Of a DNA stretch of 64,000 nucleotides, positions 25,745 to 33,829 are shown one piece after another (position 1 is the first letter of the stretch; each line of letters starts with the position of its first letter). A model generated the notes under the pieces. The model searched no databases. It saw nothing but the letters and a program-made list of their open reading frames with translations, and had not been told where the DNA came from. Source of the DNA: Moorella glycerini. GTDB lineage: Bacteria > Bacillota > DSM-521 > Neomoorellales > Neomoorellaceae. A program made the position numbers and the translations under genes. The stretch spans positions 744,001 through 808,000 of the forward strand of contig NZ_CP046244.1 in NCBI RefSeq assembly GCF_009735625.1, given 5' to 3'.

Positions 25745-26983
25745 CTACAGGAATTCTGACTTCTGACTTCCAGCCTCCGACTTCCGCAACAGATATACCG
25801 TCACTTCCTGGCCGGCGGCAAAGCCCTCGGCCAGGCGGGGGACCACCACAATGCCGTCGGCCCGGGCCAGGGCCATGATGGTACCGGCACCGCGGGAGGT
25901 CGGGATGGCCACCAGCCTGTCCCCCTCCCTCTCCAGGCGGACGCGGACAAACTCCTCCCGGCCCAGGGGGGAGTAAATTTTACGGGCCAGGACGGCCTGG
26001 ACCCGCTCCCGCCGGGGCGGTTCCAGTCCCTGGCGGTAATAGATAACGGGCCGGGCAAAGAGTTCCGCACACAGGGCGGCCGATACCGGGTAGCCGGGTA
26101 CGCCAATCACCGGCTTACCCTCGACTATACCCAGGATTACCGGTTTGCCGGGCCGGGTGGCAACCCCATGGGTTAAGACCTGCCCCAGCTCAACCACCAG
26201 GCGGGCGGTATAGTCCTCCCGCCCGGCCGAGGAGCCGGCATTGATGAGGACCAGGTCGCTTCCCGCCAGGGCCTGCAGCAGGCGTTCCTTTAAGAGCTGG
26301 TAATCATCAGGGGTAATGGGGTAAACCTGGGGCTCGCCCCCCCAGCGGGTGACCAGGCCGGCCAGCATGGTACCGTTGGACTCCAGGATCTGGCCGGGGG
26401 CCGGGTTGGGGGTGGGCGGCACAACCTCCGTCCCCGTGGGCAGGATAGCTACCCGCGGCCGCGGCCGGACGGCCACCCGCGTGACCCCGGCCGAGAGCAT
26501 CCCTCCCAGGTCGTAGGGGGTGAGGATATGGTTGGCCGGCACCAGCAGCTCGCCGGCCGTGATGTCCTCACCCACCGGCCGGATATTCTGCCCTGGCACG
26601 GCCGGGCGCCGGATAACAGCCGTTGCCTTATCTTTAAAGGCTACCTCTTCAATCATAATAACGGCATCAAAGCCCTCGGGTAAGGGATCGCCCGTGTCGA
26701 CAACTGCTGCCTCGCGGTCCAGGGCCAGTTCCAGGGGTTCCCCCTCGCTGGCACCAAAGGTCTTTTCCGCCCGCACGGCTATCCCGTCCATGGCTGCCGC
26801 CGGGTAGTGGGGTGAGGAGATAGCGGCATAAACCGGTGCTGCCGTCACCCGGCCCAGGGCCTGGGTAACGTCTATTTCTTCAGCCGGCAGCCCGGCCAGG
26901 TAACCATTGGATCTTAAAGTTCCCAGAAATTCCTCCAGGGCCTCCTGCCAGGGCCGGCTGGTGACAAAGACCTTGCGTGCCAA
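25745..26983 (-). CDS. MoeA-type molybdopterin molybdenumtransferase (copy A)
   Basis: 412 residues: MoeA domains with SSPHYPAAAMDGIAVRAEKTFGA, GDPLPEGFDAVIMIEE, the MPT-binding domain (GSSAGREDYT) and the C-terminal beta domain. Expected role: insertion of molybdate or tungstate into adenylated pterin. The start is a TTG with AGGAAGGG upstream. The C-terminus, SEAGSQKSEFL, is unlike MoeA and is encoded by the intergenic repeat. It differs from the second MoeA immediately upstream, so the pair may be metal-specific. Confidence 0.92.
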   Translation of the reverse strand: MARKVFVTSRPWQEALEEFLGTLRSNGYLAGLPAEEIDVTQALGRVTAAPVYAAISSPHYPAAAMDGIAVRAEKTFGASEGEPLELALDREAAVVDTGDPLPEGFDAVIMIEEVAFKDKATAVIRRPAVPGQNIRPVGEDITAGELLVPANHILTPYDLGGMLSAGVTRVAVRPRPRVAILPTGTEVVPPTPNPAPGQILESNGTMLAGLVTRWGGEPQVYPITPDDYQLLKERLLQALAGSDLVLINAGSSAGREDYTARLVVELGQVLTHGVATRPGKPVILGIVEGKPVIGVPGYPVSAALCAELFARPVIYYRQGLEPPRRERVQAVLARKIYSPLGREEFVRVRLEREGDRLVAIPTSRGAGTIMALARADGIVVVPRLAEGFAAGQEVTVYLLRKSEAGSQKSEFL

Positions 26984-27096
26984 TAACCAACCCTTCCTTC
27001 CCGGGTTTAATATAACTTAATTCAGCTTTCCGGACCCTCTCCGCTTTCTCGCCGCTTTCTCTCCGCTTTATGAACTATGGTATAATAAAGTAACAC

Positions 27097-28326
27097 TTAA
27101 AATAATTTAACCTCTACCCTCGTACCGGCTTCCAGGCCCTCTTCTTCCAGGGGAATGGTTACCAGGCCGTCGGCCTGGACCATGGATGAGATCATACTCG
27201 ATCCTCCCGGTACCGGTACGGCCAGGAACCCACCCGGGCCTGCTCCCAGGCGAACGCGGATATAGTCCTCCCGGCCGGGGGTGGAAGTAACTGTACGGCT
27301 TAAGATCGCCTCCACCGTCCTCCTCCCGGCCAGGTGGTCGTAGCTCCCGTAGCGCAGCAGGGGTTCAATTAAGATACTGAAAACAACCATGGCTGAAACG
27401 GGATGGCCCGGCAGGCCCAGGATCATCTTATCGCCGGCCACTGCCGCAACGGTGGGCTTACCCGGGCGGATGGCCACACCGTGAAAGAGGATACCCGGCT
27501 GTCCCAGGCCAGCCAGGACCTGGACGGTTAAATCGCGGGTGCCGACGGAACTGCCGCCGGAAAGGAGCACCAGGTGGTTCTCCGCCAGGGCTTTCCGGAC
27601 CCTGGCCGTGAGGTCCTCCAGGTCATCGGGAGCAATACCGTAGAGGGTGACCTTGCCACCGCACTCCTGGACCAGTCCGGCCAGGGTGTAGGAATTAATA
27701 TCTCTTACCTGACCGGGTCCGGGGTTAGCCTCGGGAGGGACGATTTCATTGCCGGTAGCCAGGATGCCCACCCGCCAGGGCTCATATACAGTCACCCGGG
27801 TTACTCCCAGGCTGGCCAGCACTCCCAGGTCCTGAGGCCGCAAAGTATGGCCGACAGGCAGGACGGTGGTACCGGCGCGGACGTCGGCACCCTGCCGCAC
27901 CAGGTCCTGCCCCGGGGCCACGGGTTTAAAAACGGCGATCCGGCCCTCCGGTAAGAGTTCCGTATTTTCCACCATAACCACGGCATCAGCCCCCGGGGGC
28001 ATCATACTTCCCGTAGCCACGGCCACCGCTTCGCCGGGGCCAACGGCAACTGTAGCCGGTTGCCCCATGGGCACCTCTCCTACCAGGCGCAAAATCACCG
28101 GCTGGCTTTCCCGGGCGCCAAAGGTATCGGCCGCCCGGACGGCATAACCGTCCATGGTGGCACGGGTAAAACCGGGAACGTCGTCCTTCGCCGCCACCGG
28201 CCGGGCCAGTTCCCGCCCCAGGGCAGCGAGCAGGGGTAAAATCACTTCCTGCCGTCCCGGCAAGGGCCAGTAGCGGGCCAGCAGCCGGCGTGCTTCTGCT
28301 AAAGTTACCACCCGAAAGAGTTCCAT
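27097..28326 (-). CDS. MoeA-type molybdopterin molybdenumtransferase (copy B)
   Basis: About 409 residues starting MELFRVVTLAEARRLL. It has PGFTRATMDGYAVRAADTFGA, MMPPGADAVVMVENTE, GNEIVPPEANPGPGQVRDINSY, LLSGGSSVGTRDLT and GLPGHPVSAMVVF: an orthodox MoeA. The ATG at 28326 has AGCAGGGGGA upstream; the longer reading overlaps the small gene before it. Together with copy A it gives two MoeA paralogues in one operon, common in organisms using both Mo and W. Confidence 0.94.
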   Translation of the reverse strand: MELFRVVTLAEARRLLARYWPLPGRQEVILPLLAALGRELARPVAAKDDVPGFTRATMDGYAVRAADTFGARESQPVILRLVGEVPMGQPATVAVGPGEAVAVATGSMMPPGADAVVMVENTELLPEGRIAVFKPVAPGQDLVRQGADVRAGTTVLPVGHTLRPQDLGVLASLGVTRVTVYEPWRVGILATGNEIVPPEANPGPGQVRDINSYTLAGLVQECGGKVTLYGIAPDDLEDLTARVRKALAENHLVLLSGGSSVGTRDLTVQVLAGLGQPGILFHGVAIRPGKPTVAAVAGDKMILGLPGHPVSAMVVFSILIEPLLRYGSYDHLAGRRTVEAILSRTVTSTPGREDYIRVRLGAGPGGFLAVPVPGGSSMISSMVQADGLVTIPLEEEGLEAGTRVEVKLF

Positions 28327-28339
28327 CCATATCCCCCTG

Positions 28340-28525
28340 CTACTCGAAACACCCCAGCTGGCACTGGATAATCTTGATCTGCAAGTCGTCAGTAGCCTGT
28401 CCCACCTCACGCATGGGCACCTGCAAACGGCGGGCCACTTCCTGGGCCACCGCGCAGGGCAGCTTGCCGCCATGGTTAGCCGCGGCTTCTTTTACTGCTG
28501 CTTTGATGGCTTCCCGGTCAACCAT
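28340..28525 (-). CDS. Small protein of unknown function, first gene of the molybdopterin operon
   Basis: 61 residues starting MVDREAIKAAV with GAAGGGGGT upstream. It is mostly helical (KAAVKEAAANHGGKLPCAVAQEVARRLQVPMREVGQATDDLQIKI) with QCQLGCF at the end: C23, C55 and C59 by rough count. The helix pattern could be a small DNA-binding or dimerisation fold, but I do not recognise the family. It lies 13 bases before moeA copy B and directly behind the Moco riboswitch, so a role in pterin or metal handling is suggested by context only. Confidence 0.75.
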   Translation of the reverse strand: MVDREAIKAAVKEAAANHGGKLPCAVAQEVARRLQVPMREVGQATDDLQIKIIQCQLGCFE

Positions 28526-28621
28526 GAAAATACCCCCTTCCAGAAGTTTCATGCTCTCTTCGCGTTGATTTATTATAGCCGGGCTTTATTCCTTTTTGGT
28601 AAAAATGTTACTTAAAATATA

Positions 28622-28641
28622 AGGCACCCGGAAGGGTGCCT
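28622..28641 (-). terminator. Riboswitch-associated intrinsic terminator
   Basis: AGGCACCC-GGAA-GGGTGCCT, an eight-base perfect stem with a tetraloop, followed on the minus strand by TTATATTTTAAG. It lies between the Moco aptamer and the first gene and is the likely expression platform. Confidence 0.75.
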
Positions 28642-28656
28642 GAAGTTACTAAAAAC

Positions 28657-28772
28657 TCCTTTCCCATTCCGGGAGGCAGGCAGGTTTCCCCGCCTACCCC
28701 GTCGCTGCCTGGCAAGCAGGCAGGAGGCCAGCAGCCATAGCCTCAAACCTTAGGCCCACTGGCTCGGAGGTA
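28657..28772 (-). promoter_or_regulatory. Moco/Tuco riboswitch (molybdenum/tungsten cofactor aptamer)
   Basis: The minus strand carries the features of the Moco RNA motif: CTCCGAGCCAGTGGGCC near the 5' side, an internal stem from the GCCTGC / GCAGGC region, and GCCTCCCGGAATGGGAAAG at the 3' side. This last block closely matches the E. coli moaA leader (GCCTCCCGTATCTGGAAAG, recalled from memory). It precedes a molybdopterin operon and is followed by a terminator stem. Binding of Moco normally lowers expression of synthesis genes. Some members respond to the tungsten form, which fits a tungsten-AOR organism. Confidence 0.8.
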
Positions 28773-28787
28773 TATGCAGTTATGTTT

Positions 28788-28816
28788 ATTGTAGCATAAC
28801 CATAAATAGGAGGCAA
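28788..28816 (-). promoter_or_regulatory. Promoter of the riboswitch-controlled molybdopterin operon
   Basis: Minus strand TTGCCT (28816-28811), 17 bases, TACAAT (28793-28788). Transcription would start about 10 bases before the aptamer. This supports the riboswitch call and strand. Confidence 0.65.
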
Positions 28817-28856
28817 GCAGGAATTAAAACGCATGAGCGTAGATGGTCCCTGACCT

Positions 28857-29034
28857 TTAGTTAATCATTTTAGCGAATATCTTATTGTATATATCTTCCG
28901 CCATCGCAATTGCTTTTTGGGCTTCATCGTGAGGGCTCCTCCTCGTCGTTGAAGGCCATCCTGGCCACACGCAAGTCCCTTCTTGCTTTATCCAGCCATC
29001 TTAATGCTTCCTGTTCCCTTTCCTCAGTGTTCAT
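28857..29034 (-). pseudogene. Decayed HEPN-domain gene (partner of the MNT nucleotidyltransferase)
   Basis: The first frame (ATG at 29034, overlapping the MNT stop) reads MNTEEREQEALRWLDKARRD then LRVARMAFNDEEEPSR-stop. This is the start of a HEPN helical bundle. The next frame then reads HDEAQKAIAMAEDIYNKIF to a stop at 28857, like the last HEPN helix. The middle of the domain (about 70 residues, including the usual RX4-6H region) is gone and the frame has shifted. It is an internal deletion that leaves the MNT gene without a working toxin. Confidence 0.65.
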
Positions 29035-29335
29035 AGAGCACCAACCCTTCTTTGAGGGCGGGGTGGTAAACAGTCCACCAGGCGTCTTTATACTTGCTGA
29101 TGTCCTCTAGATTAGCAACTATAATATCTTTCGGGACTTTAAATTCACGCAGCTCTTTTCTAATGGCTACTTGCATAGCCCGTTTTTGTTCACGGCTGCA
29201 ATCCAGAACAATCAAAAGGTCCACATCACTGCCTGGACCGGCTTCTCCCCTTGCCCATGAACCAAAAACGATTACTTTTTGGGGATGGAATTTCTCTACG
29301 ATACGTTTGGCCATAGACTGTACTATTTCATGCAT
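29024..29335 (-). CDS. MNT-type minimal nucleotidyltransferase (HEPN/MNT antitoxin-like)
   Basis: 103 residues with the polymerase-beta signature GSWARGEAGPGSDVDLLIV (G-S then two Asp) and an additional Asp in KDIIVA. Such MntA proteins AMPylate a partner HEPN RNase to neutralise it. The partner overlapping its end is broken, so the gene may be a leftover or may act on other HEPN proteins elsewhere. Confidence 0.88.
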   Translation of the reverse strand: MHEIVQSMAKRIVEKFHPQKVIVFGSWARGEAGPGSDVDLLIVLDCSREQKRAMQVAIRKELREFKVPKDIIVANLEDISKYKDAWWTVYHPALKEGLVLYEH

Positions 29336-29406
29336 AAATGCCGACCCTCCTTTCCTGTATTATACCAAAAATACGGCATTTCAATCTTAAGCGGCTTCCG
29401 GTAGGG

Positions 29407-29793
29407 TTAACTCAAATGGGCCGGCTGGTTACGATGGTTTTTCAACTGACCTCCTGGTCCTGTAATCTGCCGCCAGATAGTTTCCACCTGGTTTATGATA
29501 ACTTCCAAATCCTGTTCTTCTACTGGCTGGTGGCTTTCGGGTTCTCCAAAAGGATGACAATGCCAGCCGCGCAAATTATCCTTATCGATCCCCCAGATAC
29601 GTTTTTCCTTGTTTATTAATGCAAAAGCCAGGGTACCTGTCCGCTCGTTGCAATACACTTTAAGAAAGCCATCATCTTTAAGTTCAATCTTTCCCTTCAT
29701 CAGAAAAACTGCCACTTCCAGGTGACAATCCTTTACAAAGTCTTTTCCCGCCAGGCAGGAAAAAAGCTCCCTTAAAAACCTGGCTACATCCAT
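29407..29793 (-). CDS. TumE/DUF6516-like toxin candidate
   Basis: About 128 residues with a WGIDKDNLRGWHCHPFGEPESH block that resembles the W-D-N-x-P-H...P-H-H-x-H motif of TumE-type toxins. An alpha-beta N-terminal part with VYCNERTGTLAFALI precedes it. The ATG at 29793 overlaps the antitoxin-like gene's last codons (AAATGGATGTAG), typical of toxin-antitoxin coupling. The mechanism of this family is not certain to me; family membership is by motif only. Confidence 0.6.
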   Translation of the reverse strand: MDVARFLRELFSCLAGKDFVKDCHLEVAVFLMKGKIELKDDGFLKVYCNERTGTLAFALINKEKRIWGIDKDNLRGWHCHPFGEPESHQPVEEQDLEVIINQVETIWRQITGPGGQLKNHRNQPAHLS

Positions 29794-30086
29794 TTGTTTT
29801 TCAGCCCCTGGTAGTGTTTTAAAAGAGTTTCTACTTCTTCCCATTCCCAGTAATCATTCTCTACTTCATAAGAAAAGGGATCCTTGGGCAGGCTATTATC
29901 TTGCACCTGGCGGCAAAAAGCCTCGAAAGACATACCCCATTTTTTTTGTAGATTATCCCGGCGCTCTTCCAGTTTAGCGATTTTCAACTCAAGGTACTCA
30001 CTAAAAAGTTTAGATAAGGCTTCATCTATATCATGGGCGCGGGTGGCTTCCAGTAACAAACTACTGAATCGCGGTGAAATTGCCAT
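29784..30086 (-). CDS. TumA-like antitoxin candidate
   Basis: 100 residues, helical, with the run LELKIAKLEERRDNLQKKWGMSFEAF and a C-terminal ENDYWEWEEVETLLKHYQ. This pattern (long helix, K-x-G-M-S-F-E-x-F, then Y-x-W-E) is that of small antitoxins paired with TumE proteins. It precedes and overlaps the toxin-like gene. Start MAISPRF; the SD is GGGAGGAGGCA. Confidence 0.6.
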   Translation of the reverse strand: MAISPRFSSLLLEATRAHDIDEALSKLFSEYLELKIAKLEERRDNLQKKWGMSFEAFCRQVQDNSLPKDPFSYEVENDYWEWEEVETLLKHYQGLKNKWM

Positions 30087-30221
30087 GGCAGTGCCTCCTC
30101 CCGCGGTATATCATATAAGTATTGTATCACATACCAGTTTAAGCGAAAAGCCATCTCACCAACCGGCCAGGGCGGCCTGAATCAGGCCGATGAAAACTCC
30201 CGCAGGGCTTCCTCTTTTGCA

Positions 30222-32153
30222 TCAGTGCCCATTAATTCTTGCCACCAGGGCGCAGAGCCTCTCGGTGGCGTAGTAGGCCTCCGCTCCGGTTACTATCCCC
30301 TGGGGATCGCTTCCCGTTTTATCCAGGGGCAGGAGGCCCTTTGCCCCGGCCCGGGCCACGGCTGCCGCCGGGTCTAAAGCCGCCGTATCATCGCCCAGGT
30401 AGGTGAGGAGGAGAGAGGCCGCTGCCCCCCGCGTTAAAGGTTTCCGTTCGAGATAGGGCTCTAAGGCTGCTGCCCTGGCAGCCACCAGATCGCCCCGGCC
30501 GGCCGCCCTTTTTAAGGCATTGGCCGTCATATAGTAAAAGCTTGCCTGGTTGACCGGGTCATCCAGCTTCCAGTCGTTATTATAACCGGCGACAATCAGG
30601 CCCCAGCGATTGACGAACTGCAGGCCCGCAAAGGCCCAGTGATCGCTCAAGGGGTTTCTGATGTGGTAGTCCTTCAGGTAAGCGCCGGCCTTCACCAGGA
30701 GATCCTGGATGGCCTGGATATCCCGGGGGCTGGCCGCCAGCTCCCGGAAATTCTTATTCACCTGCAGGGAATAAGCGGCCGCCACCCCGGCAGCGTCGCC
30801 GGTAGCCATGCCGATGGGTACCACCCGGGCGCTGCCGGCAGCCAGGTGGGTATAGCCGGCCGAGCGCCCTACAACCAGGAGGTTGTCGATCCCCTGGGGT
30901 ACCAGGGAACGGAAGGGGATGCTGTAGACTTCCGGCCGGCCGTAGACGTAACCCGTATCCTGGGGTGAAGTCGCCTGGACATCCACCGGGTAGGACCCCA
31001 GGGCGATGGCGTCGGGGAAATAGCGGTTAAAGAGGACGTCATTCAGGTCCAGCTGGTAAAGGGCCTTGATGTGGCGGGTTTCCCGGACGTAGAGTTCCGG
31101 CGCCGCCCCCAGGAGCCTGGCCCCGGCAAAACCGGGCAGCCGGGAGCGCAAGAAGTCAGTAATAGCCGGCAGTTCTTGCCGGGCCAGCTCCATGGCTTCA
31201 GTTTTGGCAGCCTCGCTCAGTCCATCGACACCAAAGATCTGCAGGGCGTTAATGAGGATGGTGCCGTCATTCTGGCGGCCGATATTCAAGCCCCGCAGCC
31301 GCAAGCGCGAGGTGGAGGGCTGGTACGCCGCGCCAAGGCTGGCAAAGCCCCAGGCAGCCCGGTCGGAAATCTTAGCGTCTTTGATCTGGCCTCCCTTGAC
31401 GGCCTGCTCCAGGGCCGCCCAGTCGATTCCCCCCAGGTGAAAGACCAGGGTCACGGCCTGGCGCCGCTCTTTCTCGCCCATATCCTCGGCGCCTACCGTA
31501 TAAGGAACGCCGGCCGCGGCGGCAACGTCGGCGTCCTGGGTGGCGTCGATGACCCGGCCGGCGTAGAAGGCCATTTCCTGGCCGTCCCTGACGGCCTTAA
31601 TGCCCACCAGTTTATTGCCTTCCAGGATGGGCGCTTTAAAAGCAGTGTTCAGGCTTAAAGCCAGGTTGGGGTAACGTCCCACCATGGCCTGGAAGACTTG
31701 TTTGGCCACGGCGACATCAAAGATGCTGCCCCCTACCTGGCGATAGAAATCAAGAAAGGTACCGCGGGTCAGCAGTTCGTATTTCGGCCCGTAATTCATG
31801 TCAATAAAGTTCAGCCAGCCGTAGGTAAAGAGGCCGCCCAGGCCGTCGCGCCTTTCCACCAGCAGGACCTTCGCCCCCTGGCGGGCAGCAGATATAGCCG
31901 CAGCGACACCTTCCGGTTGCCCCCCTACTACCAGGACGTCGTAGCTGGCTCCGGCAACCGGCGGCGGCGCCGGCGGGAAAGCAGCTGGGTCGGGTGCCTG
32001 GTGGGGACCCACCTGCCCGGCCCGCCACATTGTTAGATAGTACCTGGCCTGTTCAACAGCCGTTGCCCTCCCTGGCCATAAGCGCCACCCCGCCAGGGCC
32101 GCTAAAAGCAAAATGAAGCTCAAAAAAAGATACAATTTCCTTTTGCCCGGCAT
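30222..32153 (-). CDS. Membrane-anchored/exported FAD-dependent oxidoreductase
   Basis: 643 residues: an N-terminal signal anchor (KRKLYLFLSFILLLAALAGW), a proline-rich linker, then an FAD-binding Rossmann fold (YDVLVVGGQPEGVAAAISAA, VLLVERRDGLGG) of the FAD_oxidored type. The conserved C-terminal FAD block is NLLVVGRSAGYTHLAAGSARVVPIGMATGDAAG. It ends in a helical domain of about 140 residues unlike the flavin core. The electron acceptor and substrate are unknown. It lies 63 bases downstream of the GH26-type gene on the same strand, so both may act on a cell-surface or exported sugar; an inference. Confidence 0.88.
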   Translation of the reverse strand: MPGKRKLYLFLSFILLLAALAGWRLWPGRATAVEQARYYLTMWRAGQVGPHQAPDPAAFPPAPPPVAGASYDVLVVGGQPEGVAAAISAARQGAKVLLVERRDGLGGLFTYGWLNFIDMNYGPKYELLTRGTFLDFYRQVGGSIFDVAVAKQVFQAMVGRYPNLALSLNTAFKAPILEGNKLVGIKAVRDGQEMAFYAGRVIDATQDADVAAAAGVPYTVGAEDMGEKERRQAVTLVFHLGGIDWAALEQAVKGGQIKDAKISDRAAWGFASLGAAYQPSTSRLRLRGLNIGRQNDGTILINALQIFGVDGLSEAAKTEAMELARQELPAITDFLRSRLPGFAGARLLGAAPELYVRETRHIKALYQLDLNDVLFNRYFPDAIALGSYPVDVQATSPQDTGYVYGRPEVYSIPFRSLVPQGIDNLLVVGRSAGYTHLAAGSARVVPIGMATGDAAGVAAAYSLQVNKNFRELAASPRDIQAIQDLLVKAGAYLKDYHIRNPLSDHWAFAGLQFVNRWGLIVAGYNNDWKLDDPVNQASFYYMTANALKRAAGRGDLVAARAAALEPYLERKPLTRGAAASLLLTYLGDDTAALDPAAAVARAGAKGLLPLDKTGSDPQGIVTGAEAYYATERLCALVARINGH

Positions 32154-32216
32154 TTATTAAGTCCGCACCTTTTTCAGGGCAATTTTAAATCCCGCTACCA
32201 CGCAAACAAAGCCAGC

Positions 32217-33773
32217 CTACCGGGGGATCACCGCCTGGAACCGGTAGTGAGAATCCTGCAGGCCCTCCTTAAAGGCCGCCTTGCTCCCCGGAGAAGAATC
32301 CAGGTTGTAGAGCCACTTGCCGTCCACCTGGTTAAACCATACGGCAATCTTTATATTGGGGTAGCGTGTCGCGAGGCTCCGGAAACATTCCCGGATCCAG
32401 GCCGCCTTGTCGCCGCCCGTTTCGTTGCTGGCGAACTCGGTAATCATGAAGGGCTTGCTCCCGAAATAATACATGTACTCGCGGTACAGGGGCTCATAGA
32501 TTGCATTAAACCCGCGCCAGGTGTCGGCGGCATGGCTGGTGCCGTTGTTGTAGCCCGTCAGGCCGATCCAGTCTACGGTTTGATCCCCCGGGTAATAGAG
32601 CAGGTAATTATTCCATTTAAAGTTGGGAAAGGAGCGATCGTGGGGGTTAAAGACAAAAAGGACATTCTTCGCTCCCTCCGCCTGGAAGAGGCGGTAGACA
32701 TGCTCCCAGGCCATTTTAAAAATATCCGTATCCTTACCGTAATACCACGCCGACCAGGTGGACCAGTCGCCGTTCATCTCGTTGCCGAAGCGGACGAAAA
32801 CGGGGTCCTCCAGGGCTTTAAACTGCCGCGCCCATTCCCGTAAAATATGGTCATACTTGCCCTGGATGAGGTCGATGAGGGAGGTATCATTCTTTTTGCC
32901 GTACCACCAGGGCTGCAGGGCAACCATTAGTACGCGATTATCATCGTAGATTTTCTTTAATTCTTCAAAGTTGAAGCGGGTATCAAAGGCAGCATAGGTA
33001 ATGAGAAATTGAAATTTAAAGTCGAGCTCTTTTTCCAGGGGCAGCAGCTTTTCAAAATACTCCAGGCGCCCCAGCTTGTGAGGGTTAAGGATGCCCCACA
33101 GGGTTTTATCTGCCGGGATCACCAGGCGGTGACGCCGGCCTTCGATTTCGATATCCCGCTGTACCGGCGGGGCTGCCGGCAGGGCAGGTAGACCTTGCGG
33201 CGGCAGGGGTTTAAAGGTCTGGATAATCCGGTTTAAATCCCGCGCCGCGGCCGTAAAATTGGCCTGGTTGCTTTTGAGCATAAAGGTATAGACGGTTTTG
33301 CCGGCGACCAGGTCATATTCGCGGTAGTAGTTCAGATCGCCGGGGCCCAGTTGCTGCCGCGTCCAGTCAAACTGCCAGGTATTATAACCCCGGATATTTA
33401 ACTGCTTCTGGCCGTGGAGCTTAATACTGCCCCACCCCTCCTGGAGGCTGCGGTTGCTGTAAAGGACGTATTCCTCGGCACTGATTTTCCCCAAAGGCTG
33501 GGCGAAAACAGTTAATCTGGCGTAACCGGGTTTGGCCAGGATGGTAGCTACCCCGGGGATAATCTCCTGCTGCCAGCCGGCAGGATAGTTTAAACTGAAA
33601 CCGTCATAAGTATTTACTAACTCCTGCCGTTCCTGGGTATCATTATCTACCGGGGTCATACTTAAGTTACCGGGGATATTGCCGGCAACCTGCGGCTGTG
33701 GCTGCAGGCGCCCGCTACCCAGGGCCAGGAGAAAAAGAACCAGGAAAACAAGCCAGGTCCACTTGCGCACCAA
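32217..33773 (-). CDS. Exported GH26-type glycoside hydrolase with N-terminal PsbP-like domain
   Basis: 518 residues. A signal peptide (MVRKWTWLVFLVLFLLALG) is followed by an N-terminal beta domain (about 55-190) with YDGFSLNYPAGWQQE, as in PsbP/DUF1795-like domains. Residues about 220-515 form the GH26 barrel: FVRFGNEMNGDWSTW with acid/base E332, IGLTGYNN, and ITEFASNE with nucleophile E446. GH26 enzymes are mostly beta-mannanases or related endoglycanases; specificity cannot be read from sequence. The start is a TTG at 33773 or the following GTG. Confidence 0.85.
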   Translation of the reverse strand: MVRKWTWLVFLVLFLLALGSGRLQPQPQVAGNIPGNLSMTPVDNDTQERQELVNTYDGFSLNYPAGWQQEIIPGVATILAKPGYARLTVFAQPLGKISAEEYVLYSNRSLQEGWGSIKLHGQKQLNIRGYNTWQFDWTRQQLGPGDLNYYREYDLVAGKTVYTFMLKSNQANFTAAARDLNRIIQTFKPLPPQGLPALPAAPPVQRDIEIEGRRHRLVIPADKTLWGILNPHKLGRLEYFEKLLPLEKELDFKFQFLITYAAFDTRFNFEELKKIYDDNRVLMVALQPWWYGKKNDTSLIDLIQGKYDHILREWARQFKALEDPVFVRFGNEMNGDWSTWSAWYYGKDTDIFKMAWEHVYRLFQAEGAKNVLFVFNPHDRSFPNFKWNNYLLYYPGDQTVDWIGLTGYNNGTSHAADTWRGFNAIYEPLYREYMYYFGSKPFMITEFASNETGGDKAAWIRECFRSLATRYPNIKIAVWFNQVDGKWLYNLDSSPGSKAAFKEGLQDSHYRFQAVIPR

Positions 33774-33829
33774 ATTTCTTCCTTTCGGGAAGTATTTCCA
33801 AACGAAGTAAGGATAGCCGTAGGAATGTT

